Numbered from the stretch's first letter, positions 41,240 through 51,449 are shown. The stretch is 64,000 nt of DNA from Butyrivibrio hungatei (GCF_900101605.1 NZ_FMUR01000007.1:1-64000), one strand, 5' to 3'. Translations and numbers: made by a program. The notes: a model not told the origin generated them from the letters alone.

Positions 41240-43519
41240 ATGAGAACAGCGGTTATAGGATACCCAAGAGTGGGAAAAGACAGAGAACTTAAATTTGCAT
41301 CAGAGAAATATTTTAAGAATGAGATCAGCGAAAACGAACTCAAAGATACGGCGAAGAGATTAAGAAGAGAGAACTTAGATTTACAGAAAGCAAACGGAAT
41401 AGATTTTATTTCTGTAAACGATTTTTCTTTATATGACAATATGCTTGATGTTGCCGTGCTTTTCAACGTAATACCCGACAGATACAGAGAGCTTTCTCTT
41501 TCCGAGACAGATACATTTTTTGCAATGGCAAGAGGATATCAGGGTGAGAAGGGAAATGTAAAGGCACTTGCCATGAAGAAATGGTTCAATACCAACTATC
41601 ACTACATTGTTCCCGAGATCGATGACAATACTGAGATCAAACTTGTCGGAACAAAGCCTTTTGACGAGTTCAAAGAAGCATTTGAGCACGCAGAGAATCT
41701 TAAGGTCAGCATTATCGGACCGTTTACTTTCTTAAAGCTTGCGAAGTATACAGGTGATAAGAATATTTCTGATTTCGAGCAGGTTTTGGCAAAAGAATAT
41801 GTGGCATACCTTTCAAAGCTTGGCGAAAACGGTGTTAAGTGGGCAGAGTTTGATGAGCCTTATCTTGTAAGAGACTTGACACTCGATGATATTAAGCTTT
41901 TCGAGAGGCTATATCGTGTTATTCTCGCCGGAAAGGGGAATATCAAAGTTCTTCTTCAGACATACTTCGGAGATGTGAGAGATATTTACAACTTACTTAC
42001 ACAGCTTGATTTTGACGCGATCGGTCTGGATTTCATTGAGGGGAAAAAATCTCTTGAGCTTGTCAAAAAGAACGGATTTCCTGCAGACAAACTTCTTTTT
42101 GCGGGAGTGGTGAACGGCAAAAATATCTGGAAGAATAATTACGGTAAGTCTCTTGAAATTATAAGAAAGCTCAGAGAAATTGCGGGCAATGACAATATAG
42201 TTGTAAATACATCATGTTCACTTCTTCATGTTCCTTACACACTTGAGAGTGAGCATAAGATTTCCGATGAGTATAAAAAGCATTTCGCTTTTGCAAAAGA
42301 GAAGCTTTCGGAACTTAAGGATATCGCGGAACTTGCAGATGAGAAGGATATAAAGAAGGCATCAGCTTCTGAAAAGTTTGTGGCAAATGCAGAACTTTTC
42401 AAGAACAGAGTTGATAGCGTGGATGAGAAGGTAAGAGAGAGAGTTTCAAATATAAAAGAGAGCGACTACGAGAGAAGCCCTGAGTTTAAAGAGAGAGAAA
42501 AGATTCAAAAGGATAAATTGAAACTCCCTCTTTTCCCTACTACAACAATCGGTTCGTTCCCTCAGACTATAGATGTCAGAAGGAACAGACAGGATTACAG
42601 GAAGGGCAATATCAGCAAAGAACAGTATATTGCCTTTAACAAAGAGAAAATTAAAAAGTGCATAGAGTTCCAGGAGGAGATTGGGCTAGACGTACTTGTG
42701 CACGGTGAGTACGAAAGAAATGACATGGTCGAATATTTCGGTGAGCACCTTGCAGGATATGTATTTACTGAGAAAGCATGGGTTCAGTCTTACGGAACAA
42801 GATGCGTTAAGCCTCCGATCATTTGGGGTGACGTATCAAGAAAGAGTCCTATTACCGTAGAGTGGTCAAAGTACGCAAAGAGCTGCTCGAGCAAGCCGAT
42901 GAAGGGAATGCTCACAGGACCTGTCACTATCCTTAACTGGTCCTTCCCTAGAGAAGACATCTCTATTAAGGAGAGCATTTTGCAGCTTGCGCTTGCGATA
43001 AGAGATGAGGTTCTTGATCTTGAGAAAGCCGGAATAGAGATCATCCAGATCGACGAAGCTGCGCTCAGAGAAAAGCTTCCTCTCAGAAAGTCGGACTGGT
43101 ACAGCGAGTATCTTGATTTTGCGATTCCTGCATTCAGACTTGTGCACAGCGGAGTAAAGCCTGAAACTCAGATCCATACACATATGTGCTATAGCGAGTT
43201 TACGGATATCATTCCCGTGATTGATGCGATGGATGCGGACGTTATTACTTTCGAGGCTTCAAGATCGGATCTTCAGATCCTTGATTCATTAAAAGAAAAT
43301 AACTTCAAGACGGAAGTAGGACCCGGAGTATATGATATCCACAGCCCCCGTGTTCCTTCTGTTCAGGAAATAGTTGATGCACTCGGAAAGATGCGCAGCA
43401 GGATCGATGACAGCAAGCTCTGGGTTAATCCGGACTGCGGACTTAAGACAAGGGGAATCCCCGAGACAAAAGAGAGCCTTATAAATCTTGTTAAGGCAGC
43501 AAAGACAGTGAGAGGATAA
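41240..43519 (+). CDS. metE: Cobalamin-independent methionine synthase
   Basis: A 759-residue MetE that transfers the methyl group of 5-methyl-THF (polyglutamate) to homocysteine. The N-terminal [20 protein letters not shown] and the C-terminal [15 protein letters not shown] mark the two barrels. Zinc ligands are visible in THMCYSEF (His, Cys) and in [10 protein letters not shown] (Cys). An AGAGAGG RBS is present. metF starts 8 nt after its stop, so the methyl donor and the methyl acceptor steps are in one operon. Confidence 0.96.
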   Translation: MRTAVIGYPRVGKDRELKFASEKYFKNEISENELKDTAKRLRRENLDLQKANGIDFISVNDFSLYDNMLDVAVLFNVIPDRYRELSLSETDTFFAMARGYQGEKGNVKALAMKKWFNTNYHYIVPEIDDNTEIKLVGTKPFDEFKEAFEHAENLKVSIIGPFTFLKLAKYTGDKNISDFEQVLAKEYVAYLSKLGENGVKWAEFDEPYLVRDLTLDDIKLFERLYRVILAGKGNIKVLLQTYFGDVRDIYNLLTQLDFDAIGLDFIEGKKSLELVKKNGFPADKLLFAGVVNGKNIWKNNYGKSLEIIRKLREIAGNDNIVVNTSCSLLHVPYTLESEHKISDEYKKHFAFAKEKLSELKDIAELADEKDIKKASASEKFVANAELFKNRVDSVDEKVRERVSNIKESDYERSPEFKEREKIQKDKLKLPLFPTTTIGSFPQTIDVRRNRQDYRKGNISKEQYIAFNKEKIKKCIEFQEEIGLDVLVHGEYERNDMVEYFGEHLAGYVFTEKAWVQSYGTRCVKPPIIWGDVSRKSPITVEWSKYAKSCSSKPMKGMLTGPVTILNWSFPREDISIKESILQLALAIRDEVLDLEKAGIEIIQIDEAALREKLPLRKSDWYSEYLDFAIPAFRLVHSGVKPETQIHTHMCYSEFTDIIPVIDAMDADVITFEASRSDLQILDSLKENNFKTEVGPGVYDIHSPRVPSVQEIVDALGKMRSRIDDSKLWVNPDCGLKTRGIPETKESLINLVKAAKTVRG

Positions 43520-43527
43520 GTAAGAAG

Positions 43528-44397
43528 TTGAAAGTATCGGATTTGTATAAAGAAGGCAAGAAAACTCTCTCATTTGAGATTTTTCCTCCGAAAAAAGATA
43601 AAGCGCTTGAAGCTATTGATGAGACACTTGATGTTCTCTGCGAGCTTGAACCTGACTTTATCAGCGTAACTTTCGGAGCGGGCGGAAGTGCAGGTTCAAA
43701 CAACACAATAGAGATTGCAAAGAAGATAAAGCATAATTACGGCGTTGAGCCTGTGGTCCACTTAACGAGTCTTCATTACAGCAAGAGCGAGATTGATGAG
43801 TTTGCGGCAGCACTTCAAAATGAAGGGATAGAAAATATCCTTGCGCTCAGAGGTGACAGAAATGCGAATATCCCCGAAAAAGATGATTTTCATCACGCTT
43901 CTGACGTTATCTCTTATCTAAAGGATAAGCATGACTTCTGCATATTGGGAGCATGCTATCCTGAGATGCATCCCGAAACTTTTTCGGAGGAAGACGAGCT
44001 TAAAAATCTCAAGACCAAGGTGGACAGCGGAGCAGAGGTGCTTCTTTCACAGCTCTTTTTCGACAATGAAAAGTTCATGAGCTTCAGGGAAAAGAGTGAG
44101 GAGGCAGGAATAGAAGTTCCGATGATACCAGGAGTTATGCCCGTTATAAACGCTGCACAGATAAAGAGAATGCTCACGATGTGCAATGCTACTTTTCCTG
44201 AGAAATTTAAAAAGATCACGGATAAGTATGAGGACAACAAGGAAGCTCTTTTTGATGCGGGAATGTCATATGCGCTCAGCCAGATAATCGATCTTCTTGT
44301 GAGTGATATCGACGGAATCCATCTGTACACAATGAACAATCCTGTTGTGGCGCGAAGAATCTGCGACGGGATAAAGAATATATTGTGCCGAATTTAA
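43528..44397 (+). CDS. metF: Methylenetetrahydrofolate reductase
   Basis: A 289-residue MetF, an FAD enzyme that reduces 5,10-methylene-THF to 5-methyl-THF, the donor for MetE. LSFEIFPPKK at the start (catalytic Glu region), FISVTFGAGGS, ILALRGDRN and PGVMPVINAAQIKRM are family hallmarks. Start is TTG 43528 with a weak AGAGGATAAG upstream, so translation may depend on metE. A possible short leader lies before the next gene. Confidence 0.95.
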   Translation: MKVSDLYKEGKKTLSFEIFPPKKDKALEAIDETLDVLCELEPDFISVTFGAGGSAGSNNTIEIAKKIKHNYGVEPVVHLTSLHYSKSEIDEFAAALQNEGIENILALRGDRNANIPEKDDFHHASDVISYLKDKHDFCILGACYPEMHPETFSEEDELKNLKTKVDSGAEVLLSQLFFDNEKFMSFREKSEEAGIEVPMIPGVMPVINAAQIKRMLTMCNATFPEKFKKITDKYEDNKEALFDAGMSYALSQIIDLLVSDIDGIHLYTMNNPVVARRICDGIKNILCRI

Positions 44398-44539
44398 TAA
44401 AGGTAAAAGAAACTGCATTTACTTTGAAAAGATAACCCGGGGTTCTATAAATATATCGTCGGATTGCGAAAAAATAAAGATGTATTATAATATGATGTGC
44501 AATTTGATAATTTGAATAAGTAGAATCGAGGGATGAAAA

Positions 44540-45724
44540 GTGGACAGTTTAGAAATTTTGCGTAATCTTGCAATCATAGTTATTGCAGCTAAGTTTTGCG
44601 GACTTGCAGCAAGGAAGCTCAAGGCACCTCAGGTGGCGGGAGAGATCATTGCGGGACTTATAATAGGACCTACGATACTTAATATCGTATCTGAGAGTGA
44701 TTTCTTTTCACAGATGGCGGAGATTGGTGTTATTCTTCTTATGTTCAGTGCGGGACTTGAGACCAATATCGACAATCTCAAGAAGTCAGGTATAAAGGCT
44801 ACAATACTTGCTTGCTCGGGAGTTGGAATACCGCTTGCTTTCGGAACTGTTCTGTATATGTGCTTTTACGGATTTGCCGCTCCCGGAAGTGTTGAGTTTA
44901 TGAGAGCTCTTTTTATCGGAACAATCCTTACCGCGACTTCCGTAAGTATAACCGTTCAGGCGCTCAGAGAACTGGGAAAAATTTCGACAGAGGTTGGAAC
45001 TACCATAATGAGTGCAGCGATAATAGATGATGTTATCGGTATCGTTGTTCTTACAGCTGTTATCGGAATGAAGGATCCCAGTGCAAATATAGGAATGGTA
45101 TGTGTTAAGACTGTTCTTTTCTTTGCATTCTCTTTGGTTGTGGGAATCATCATCTTTAAGATAATGCAAAAGCTTGATACAAAGTGGCGTCATACAAGAC
45201 GTATTCCTATCATGGGACTTGCTCTTGCACTTGTATTTTCTTATATTGCGGATAAGTACTTCGGAGTTGCGGATATTACAGGTGCGTTTGTTGCGGGAAT
45301 TATCTTAAGCTCGCTTGATGATTCCGAGTATATCGACAGGAAGATGGATATAAATTCATATATGATCTTTGGACCTGTTTTCTTTGCAAGTGTCGGACTT
45401 CAGACCAATCTTAGATCTGTTGATACAACGGTTATTGTATTTTCACTTGCATTTGTTATAGTAGGTCTCTTGGGTAAGATCGTCGGATGCGGACTTGTTG
45501 CCAAGATTCTTGGATATAACGGCTCTGACAGCCTTAAGATCGGTGTCGGAATGATGACAAGAGGAGAGGTTGCGCTTATCGTTGCACAAAGAGGCCTCAA
45601 GGCAGAGATCATTGACAGCAGATATTTCACAGCGGTTATCCTGCTCATTGTTATCAGCTCAATCCTGACACCTGTTATATTGAAAGCAATTTATGCGCAT
45701 GATGATAAGAAGGCAGCAGCATAA
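44540..45724 (+). CDS. Cation:proton antiporter (CPA2, Kef/Nap type)
   Basis: A 394-residue transport protein with about 12-13 helices. LKAPQVAGEIIAGLIIGPTI is the helix-1/2 region of the CPA2 family, GVILLMFSAGLETN follows, and AAIIDDVIGIVVLTAV holds the conserved Asp pair of the ion-binding site. It lacks the cytoplasmic RCK/TrkA-N domain of full KefB. It exchanges Na+ or K+ for H+. It starts at GTG with CGAGGGATG upstream. A single gene. Confidence 0.88.
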   Translation: MDSLEILRNLAIIVIAAKFCGLAARKLKAPQVAGEIIAGLIIGPTILNIVSESDFFSQMAEIGVILLMFSAGLETNIDNLKKSGIKATILACSGVGIPLAFGTVLYMCFYGFAAPGSVEFMRALFIGTILTATSVSITVQALRELGKISTEVGTTIMSAAIIDDVIGIVVLTAVIGMKDPSANIGMVCVKTVLFFAFSLVVGIIIFKIMQKLDTKWRHTRRIPIMGLALALVFSYIADKYFGVADITGAFVAGIILSSLDDSEYIDRKMDINSYMIFGPVFFASVGLQTNLRSVDTTVIVFSLAFVIVGLLGKIVGCGLVAKILGYNGSDSLKIGVGMMTRGEVALIVAQRGLKAEIIDSRYFTAVILLIVISSILTPVILKAIYAHDDKKAAA

Positions 45725-45843
45725 GCAATAATTTTCAGAAAGCTATGATAAATTAGTTGTGTATAATTGAATATTTGTCAATCTATATGAAATCACTTTT
45801 TTGGAATGATGTGATTTTAGAAAGTTTGAACTATTTGTGAACA

Positions 45844-45874
45844 TGTGCAAGTCCCTCTTTATGGGACTTGCACA
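45844..45874 (+). terminator. Perfect hairpin after the antiporter gene
   Basis: TGTGCAAGTCCC pairs perfectly over 12 bp with GGGACTTGCACA around a 7-nt loop. The following TTAGTTTATAATTTCTTT is T-rich but broken. Confidence 0.7.
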
Positions 45875-45959
45875 TTAGTTTATAATTTCTTTATAGTAAA
45901 TTTATTTATACAAAATTGTAGTAATCGGTTTTTCTTTTTTATGTGGGAAGTATGAAATT

Positions 45960-46205
45960 ATGGCACACAATGTAAAGCGGATATGTCTGAATTGCGGAAG
46001 GACTTTTGTAGCACGCAACGGTAATTGGGCTTTTTGCTCAGTTGGTTGTAAGAGACTTTATAATAATCACATTAGTTTCAGATGCAAAGAATGTAGAAAT
46101 GCTTCATGCAAAGTACGAAACAATTCACTTGTAAATTCGCCGCCGGACTGCGAATATTTGAACAATCCGGAAAGGCTTGATACGGTTAGATCGGCACCCT
46201 GGTAA
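45960..46205 (+). CDS. Small cysteine-rich (zinc-ribbon-like) protein
   Basis: An 81-residue ORF with CxxC near residue 9 (CLNCGRTF), CSVGC near 26-30 and CKEC near 42, a treble-clef or zinc-ribbon arrangement. The N-terminus RICLNCGRTFVARNGNWAFC resembles recruitment-type zinc fingers. A GGGAAG lies upstream of the ATG. I recognise no family; it could bind zinc and DNA. The REP-like array starts 33 nt after its stop. Confidence 0.5.
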   Translation: MAHNVKRICLNCGRTFVARNGNWAFCSVGCKRLYNNHISFRCKECRNASCKVRNNSLVNSPPDCEYLNNPERLDTVRSAPW

Positions 46206-46238
46206 AACGGGGTGTCTTTTTTGTTGCAGCGGTGACAC

Positions 46239-46357
46239 GTGACATGGGGACGGTTCTTTTGTCTCCTTTCGCGAAGCGAGAGGAGACAAAAGAACCGTCC
46301 CCATGTCACGCCCGCCCGCGAAGCGAGAAGAGACAAAAGAACCGTCCCCATGTCACG
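46239..46357. repeat. REP-like array 2 (one inverted plus two direct arms)
   Basis: CGTGACATGGGGACGGTTCT forms a palindrome with AGAACCGTCCCCATGTCACG around a TTTCGCGAAGCGAG core; a second right arm ends at 46357. It is the same element as 39951-40115, but here both arms read GACATGGGG / CCCCATGTC and GTCTCC / GGAGACAAAAG, where array 1 has GACACGGGG / CCCCGTGTC. Confidence 0.85.
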
Positions 46358-46419
46358 TTCAAATTCTTTATCAGATATGATATACTGTCGCTTATATGAT
46401 TGGTTCGGAGGAAGGATAG

Positions 46420-47085
46420 ATGGCATGTTCCTACAACGTAATATTTGATATGGACGGAGTTATATTCGATTCCGAGAGAGCCTGCCTTTCATGCTGGTAT
46501 GAGCTTGGAGAGAGGTTTGGTCTGGGAGATGTGGAGCCTGTCTTTAAGAGGTGCATAGGTACCAATAACGCACAGACACACGATATTGTTGAGAATGCAT
46601 ATGCAGACAAAATGGGAGCGGGAATAGCGGATAAGCTTCTTGCAGAGAGCTCAAGATTATTCCATGAGAAATTTGACGGTGGGCGACTTCCCATTAAGAA
46701 TGGTGTAAAAGAAATTCTGGAGTATCTTAAGGGGAAAGGTATCAAAGTAGGTGTTGCTTCATCCACAAGGAAAGCGCTTGTCATAAGCGAACTTACAGAT
46801 GCGGGATTCATAGGCTATTTCGATATGGTTGTCGGAGGAGATGCCGTAAAGATAAGTAAACCTAATCCTGAGATATATACAATCGCATGCAGAGAACTTG
46901 GCGTAGAGCCAAGTGAGACCTTTGCGATAGAAGATTCATATAACGGGATAAGAGCAGCAAAGGCAGCAGGGATGAGGCCTATAATGGTCCCTGATATAAT
47001 AGGGCCCGATGATGAGATGCGTGAACTTTCGGAAGTGATATGTGATGACCTTAGCGCGGTTGTCCGGTATTTTGAAAAGTTATAA
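46420..47085 (+). CDS. HAD family phosphatase / phosphoglucomutase-like
   Basis: A 221-residue HAD protein with motif I FDMDGVIFDSE, a helical cap, motif II ASSTRKAL, and motif III/IV GDAVKISKPNPEIY plus AIEDSYNGIRAAKAAGM. It resembles beta-phosphoglucomutase and small phosphatases; the substrate is unknown. A GGAGGA RBS is present. A lipoprotein gene starts 19 nt after its stop. Confidence 0.85.
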   Translation: MACSYNVIFDMDGVIFDSERACLSCWYELGERFGLGDVEPVFKRCIGTNNAQTHDIVENAYADKMGAGIADKLLAESSRLFHEKFDGGRLPIKNGVKEILEYLKGKGIKVGVASSTRKALVISELTDAGFIGYFDMVVGGDAVKISKPNPEIYTIACRELGVEPSETFAIEDSYNGIRAAKAAGMRPIMVPDIIGPDDEMRELSEVICDDLSAVVRYFEKL

Positions 47086-47104
47086 TGTAAGAGGAGTTTG
47101 AATT

Positions 47105-48055
47105 ATGAAGAAAAAATTATTATTAATCACAATGGCAATTTCAATAGGAATGACAGCATGTGGCTCTGAAAAATTAGAAACTACAGACAATGCTGATTCA
47201 AATAGTATAGAAATCACTGATAATGATAGTTCTGATGCTGACATGGAATTATCGGAGGATGCTGTTACAGATAGTTCCGAGGATATTACGAGTGATGTTG
47301 GTGATGAAAATGCAAACGAAAGCGCTATAGGTGATCTTTCGAGTGAGATTAAGGCAAAAGTAGAAGGTATTCAAGCTTCAGGTTGTACACTTCAGGAGGA
47401 GTTAGAACAGGTTGAATCACTTGAAGCTGCATATACAGATATTGCGGCTGAAACGCAGATGGAGATGAACATGGTGGCTTCTTATGGTACTGAGGTTTGG
47501 GATGCTGAGCTTAATGGTCTTTGGAAGAGAATGAGCAATGAACTTGATGCCACAACAAAAGAAAAGGTACTGAAAGAACAACGTGAATGGAATGAGATAA
47601 AAGAAAAGGCAGCTAAGGGAATGACTACAATGTATGAAGGCGGATCGATTCAGCCGATGATTTACGCTCAAGAACTTGCAAATATTAACAAAAACAGATG
47701 CTACGTGTTAGCATCCATTTATGCAAAGAAATTAGGTCAGAGCGTTAAGATCCCTGCTCGTAAAGAATATGGGGCTTATATAGACAATCAGGGTACAGGT
47801 GATGTTTACAGTGAGCTTTATATTTACGAAGGACAGGAGTCGGGTTCAGCATTTGCCGATATTGGAATTTACAAACTTACAACTTTTCACGGTGATGTTA
47901 CTAAAACTTCGGACGGTTATGATTTTGAAGATCAAGAAGGTCGTGTGAAAGGTAAGATCACATATAGCAATGAGGGGGCGAGTTTCGAAGTAACAGAAAG
48001 TGCAGCAGGTCTTGCAAATGTTGGGGATAAATATGAATTCCCTTGGGCATTTTAA
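47105..48055 (+). CDS. Lipoprotein with LprI/DUF1311-like domain
   Basis: A 316-residue lipoprotein: the signal peptide ends at a lipobox-like MTAC (Cys19), followed by a long acidic linker rich in Asp, Ser and Glu (about 25-75). Residues about 95-190 (AETQMEMNMVASYGTEVWDA and LKEQREWNEIKEK) resemble the lysozyme-inhibitor LprI domain (DUF1311), with the family LxxxQxxW pattern. The C-terminal third is beta-rich and unassigned. It is surface exposed; an envelope-protective role is inferred from the domain. Confidence 0.75.
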   Translation: MKKKLLLITMAISIGMTACGSEKLETTDNADSNSIEITDNDSSDADMELSEDAVTDSSEDITSDVGDENANESAIGDLSSEIKAKVEGIQASGCTLQEELEQVESLEAAYTDIAAETQMEMNMVASYGTEVWDAELNGLWKRMSNELDATTKEKVLKEQREWNEIKEKAAKGMTTMYEGGSIQPMIYAQELANINKNRCYVLASIYAKKLGQSVKIPARKEYGAYIDNQGTGDVYSELYIYEGQESGSAFADIGIYKLTTFHGDVTKTSDGYDFEDQEGRVKGKITYSNEGASFEVTESAAGLANVGDKYEFPWAF

Positions 48056-48077
48056 TTTGATATTGATTATATAAAAA

Positions 48078-48132
48078 TTGCCAATGCCAATCATTCACTT
48101 GAAATTGATTCAGTGCAGACTGACATTGGCAA
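48078..48132 (+). other. Hairpin after the lipoprotein gene
   Basis: TTGCCAATG pairs with CATTGGCAA around a 37-nt loop. No T run follows, so it is a doubtful terminator. Confidence 0.4.
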
Positions 48133-48187
48133 CTTGACATGTATAATGAAAACGTGGAGGATTTCATAAATACTTAAGTTAGGTAGA

Positions 48188-48242
48188 TTTTTTTCATAAT
48201 AGGTTTTTCATAAAAGATTTTTTCATAATAGTTTTTCATAAT
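48188..48242. repeat. Short direct repeats TTTTTCATAA
   Basis: Four slightly varying copies of TTTTTCATAA in 55 nt, the last overlapping the end of the Sel1-like gene at 48236. Probably slippage-derived. Confidence 0.6.
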
Positions 48243-48430
48243 TGGTTTAATATCTTTTGGGCGTTTTCGCTGCCATGCTTGGCTGCGTAGGATGCCCATT
48301 TCTTGGCTTTCTCCGGATTGGGGTCTCCGAATTCACCTTTGAAATATCCTTCTGCAATTGCTTCTGCTGCTTCTATACTTCCACGGCCGGCTTTATCTAT
48401 GAGATTCAATAATTTCTGTTTCTTATCCAT
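48236..48430 (-). CDS. Small Sel1-repeat-like protein
   Basis: A 64-residue protein reading AAEAIAEGYFKGEFGDPNPE then KAKKWASYAAKHGSENAQKI. That is one and a half Sel1-like (TPR-type) repeats, A-x3-G-x-Y...KA..W...AA..G...A. AAAGGAC precedes the ATG. It is too short to be a full Sel1 protein; it may be a fragment or a small partner-binding protein. Confidence 0.65.
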   Translation of the reverse strand: MDKKQKLLNLIDKAGRGSIEAAEAIAEGYFKGEFGDPNPEKAKKWASYAAKHGSENAQKILNQL

Positions 48431-48503
48431 AATAAAATTGTCCTTTCACTAGCTGTTTTATATTAGCAACATATATATTTGGAAGCAAGTGCTTTATATG
48501 TTT

Positions 48504-49148
48504 TTATGGTGTTGCTTTTGAATGGTTGTTGGTATTTTTGTATCTTATCATCTCTACAGTCTGACTTGCGGTCTCAAAATCAAATATCAGATCAAATGAA
48601 GGAAAATGGTATTCGAACGAGTAGGAAGGATCGTTCGAATCTGTTGCGTCAGGAAATCCGTATGCATCAAGTATGTCCTGTTCTGAATTTCCCAAACCGA
48701 CATTTTTGGATGTCTTAATATCAGGGTTGTAGATGTAGAGAAGTACTGAAGCCTCCTTTCCGTCAATAATTGCTGTATCAAATTGAATCTTTGCTGTGGA
48801 AAAGACATAATTCTTATATTCATCATCGACACAAGAAAGTTTGGGGTCATAGTCACCAAGGTCCGAGAGAATTGTCTCTGCATCACTTAAAACAGAGAAG
48901 TCTTTTCCGTTGTACTTTATCAAAGAATCGGGATTCTTTGATGAAGATGTTTTGCCGGCTGAAATCTGAATTACATTGTTTGTCTTTGCATCATCTTCGT
49001 TTGCCTTTGCATCTGAGCTATCTATATTAACATTTGTTTTTGAAACCTCGCTGCCGGGGGATTCGGCGGCATTGGTGCTTTTTCCGCCACATCCTATAAG
49101 TATGAGTATCAGCACAGATGTAATAGCGGCGATACTTGTTCTGTTCAT
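48504..49148 (-). CDS. Lipoprotein of unknown function
   Basis: A 214-residue lipoprotein whose signal peptide ends in LIGC (Cys22 region). A Ser/Asn/Asp-rich linker follows, then a domain with NPDSLIKYNGKDFSVLSDAE and GLGNSEQDILDAYGFPDATD that resembles the repeated domain seen in many Clostridial lipoproteins, without a named family. ATG 49148 follows AGGAGA; an in-frame extension upstream has no signal peptide and is unlikely. Confidence 0.75.
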   Translation of the reverse strand: MNRTSIAAITSVLILILIGCGGKSTNAAESPGSEVSKTNVNIDSSDAKANEDDAKTNNVIQISAGKTSSSKNPDSLIKYNGKDFSVLSDAETILSDLGDYDPKLSCVDDEYKNYVFSTAKIQFDTAIIDGKEASVLLYIYNPDIKTSKNVGLGNSEQDILDAYGFPDATDSNDPSYSFEYHFPSFDLIFDFETASQTVEMIRYKNTNNHSKATP

Positions 49149-49325
49149 ATTGCGTCTCCTGTTAAGCATTGAGTGTATTATTAGTTCTAATACACTTATA
49201 CTACTTGGATTGTTGCAAGTCAATATAATGTTACGAAACAGTTAAAAAAGTCCTAGAAGGAAAGAAAAATGCTAAAAGTTATCGTTTATATGATATACTT
49301 TACGAGAGTAAAGGAGGCATTATTT

Positions 49326-50312
49326 ATGAGTATTAAAATAGGAATTTTAGGATACGGAAATCTTGGAAAAGGAGTTGAACTTGCGGTTAAGGCGGCACCC
49401 GATATGGAGCTTGTTGCAGTGTTCACAAGAAGAGATCCGAAGACACTTCAGATCAAGACACAGGGTGTACCTGTCGTTTCCACAGATGATATAGAGAATT
49501 GGAAAGATAAGATCGACGTTATGATCCTTTGCGGAGGAAGTGCAACAGATCTTCCTGTGCAGACTCCTCAGTATGCCAAGATGTTCAACGTTGTTGACAG
49601 CTTTGATACACACGCAAGGATTCCCGAGCATTTTGCAAATGTTGATGCTGCCGCAAAAGAGTCAGGCAAAGTTGCCGTTATTTCTTGCGGATGGGATCCC
49701 GGAATGTTCTCACTTGCAAGAGTATATTCAAATGCGATCCTTCCCGAAGGAAATGATTATACATTCTGGGGCAAGGGTGTTTCTCAGGGACATTCGGATG
49801 CTATACGCCGCGTAAAGGGTGTTAAGAATGCAAAACAGTATACAATCCCTGTAGAGAGTGCACTTGAGGCAGTAAGAAGCGGACAGAATCCTAAGCTTAC
49901 AACACGTCAGAAGCATACAAGAGAATGCTTTGTTGTACTTGAAGAGGGTGCTGACGCAGCAGCAGTTGAAAAAGAGATCAAGGAAATGCCCAACTACTTT
50001 GCCGATTATGACACAACAGTTCATTTCATCAGCGAAGAGGAGCTTTTAAAGAATCACAGCGGAATGGCTCACGGCGGATTTGTGTTCAGAAGCGGTAAGA
50101 CAGGTGCGGACAAAGAGCACAATCATATCATTGAGTATAGCTTAAAGCTTGATTCAAACCCTGAATTTACAACCAGCGTTCTTACAGCGGTTGCACGTGC
50201 TGCTTTCCGTATGTACAATGAAGGCCAGAAGGGATGCAAGACTATGCTTGATATTGCACCTTCTTATTTATCAGAAAAGAGCGGTGAGGAGCTTAGAGCG
50301 CACTTACTGTAA
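49326..50312 (+). CDS. ddh: meso-Diaminopimelate D-dehydrogenase
   Basis: A 328-residue NADP-dependent enzyme that makes meso-diaminopimelate directly from tetrahydrodipicolinate, for lysine and peptidoglycan. Rossmann motif GILGYGNLGKG is at the start; CGGSATDLPVQTPQYA, DSFDTHARIPEH and SCGWDPGMFSLARVY are diagnostic of Ddh. ATG 49326 follows AAAGGAGG; an upstream in-frame extension lacks an RBS. The next gene is a LacI regulator, unrelated in function. Confidence 0.95.
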   Translation: MSIKIGILGYGNLGKGVELAVKAAPDMELVAVFTRRDPKTLQIKTQGVPVVSTDDIENWKDKIDVMILCGGSATDLPVQTPQYAKMFNVVDSFDTHARIPEHFANVDAAAKESGKVAVISCGWDPGMFSLARVYSNAILPEGNDYTFWGKGVSQGHSDAIRRVKGVKNAKQYTIPVESALEAVRSGQNPKLTTRQKHTRECFVVLEEGADAAAVEKEIKEMPNYFADYDTTVHFISEEELLKNHSGMAHGGFVFRSGKTGADKEHNHIIEYSLKLDSNPEFTTSVLTAVARAAFRMYNEGQKGCKTMLDIAPSYLSEKSGEELRAHLL

Positions 50313-50348
50313 GACAGATTTTTTACTTTGCACAGAAAGACATAAGGT

Positions 50349-51320
50349 ATGGTAGGAATTAAAGACATAGCAAGAGAGGCCGGAGTATCCATAGCAACTG
50401 TCTCAAATGTTCTGCATGGCAAGAGGAACATGAGTGATAAGACAAGAGAGAAGATTCTTGCGATTGCAAAGGAACTGGGCTACGAACTGCCGAAAATCCG
50501 AATAAAGGAAAAAAGTAGCGATAACAAAACTATAGTAGTTAATTTCAGTGATTTCGATACCAATTTTTATCTGAACATACTCCATGGGATAAGTGATTAT
50601 GCATATTCCAAGGATTATGACATTATGGTGTGCACAAGCAGAAATGCCGAGAAATATATGTCGGATGCGTATTCTACGGGATGCATCAACATCGATTACA
50701 GATGTGAGGATTCCATGCTGATAAAGGCGGCGGAGAATAACTATCCGATCATAGTTCTTGATAGGGAGATAAATCATTTCGGAATAAAGAGCGTGATAGT
50801 AAACAACTATGATGCCGAGAAAGAGATGGTTGAGACACTTATCAAGTCGGGATATGAGCGCTTTGCTTATCTGTCCGGTATGGATACGGATGATAACAAG
50901 GAGAGATACCGGGCTTTTCGCGATGCTCTCTCGGCTCACGGGATAACTTTTCACAGAAGGGATCACTACGAGGGAAACTGGAGGGAAAAGAGCGGAACGC
51001 AGGCGGCAAGACTTTTGATGCTTTCGGAGCACATGCCACAGGTTCTTGTGTGTGCAAACGATATGATGGCTATAGGGGCTATGAGAAAGTTCAGGGAAGC
51101 GGGACTGCGTGTTCCTGAAGATATAGCGGTCTGTGGCTTTGATGATGCTTTTGTTTCCAAGTATATGGGACTTACTACCGTAGAGGTTCCAAACTACGAG
51201 AGAGGTTTCCTTGCGGCCCAGTCTCTTGTTGAACTGATCGAAGGGACGGGAAGCTATGAATCTCTCAAGATTGGAGCAAGGATAAAGTGGAGAACTTCCA
51301 CTTTAGTTAAAACAAGTTAA
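50349..51320 (+). CDS. LacI family transcriptional regulator
   Basis: A 323-residue repressor. MVGIKDIAREAGVSIATVSNVLHG is the LacI helix-turn-helix plus hinge; the C-terminal domain is a periplasmic-binding-type sugar sensor ending PNYERGFLAAQSLVELIEGTG. It lies directly upstream of the sugar ABC/GH65 operon and probably senses the imported disaccharide or its phosphorolysis product. The RBS (ATAAGGT) is weak. Confidence 0.9.
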   Translation: MVGIKDIAREAGVSIATVSNVLHGKRNMSDKTREKILAIAKELGYELPKIRIKEKSSDNKTIVVNFSDFDTNFYLNILHGISDYAYSKDYDIMVCTSRNAEKYMSDAYSTGCINIDYRCEDSMLIKAAENNYPIIVLDREINHFGIKSVIVNNYDAEKEMVETLIKSGYERFAYLSGMDTDDNKERYRAFRDALSAHGITFHRRDHYEGNWREKSGTQAARLLMLSEHMPQVLVCANDMMAIGAMRKFREAGLRVPEDIAVCGFDDAFVSKYMGLTTVEVPNYERGFLAAQSLVELIEGTGSYESLKIGARIKWRTSTLVKTS

Positions 51321-51339
51321 ATCAATAAGACTTTACTAA

Positions 51340-51375
51340 AAAAGAGGTGGATTTTACTAAAATCACCTCTTTTTA
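51340..51375 (+). terminator. Terminator after the LacI gene
   Basis: AAAGAGGTGGATTTT pairs with AAAATCACCTCTTT around ACTA, followed by TTTTTAT. Confidence 0.85.
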
Positions 51376-51410
51376 TATTAATTTTACATAATAATACGCG
51401 GTTTAAACTG

Positions 51411-51449
51411 ACAATCCCTCTAAAAAACAGATGGGGGATTGCCTTTTTT
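51411..51449 (+). terminator. Second hairpin with T run, possible leader terminator
   Basis: CAATCCC pairs with GGGGATTG around a 15-nt loop, followed by CCTTTTTTT. It lies 77 nt before the binding-protein gene, so it may either back up the LacI terminator or attenuate the sugar operon. Confidence 0.55.
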
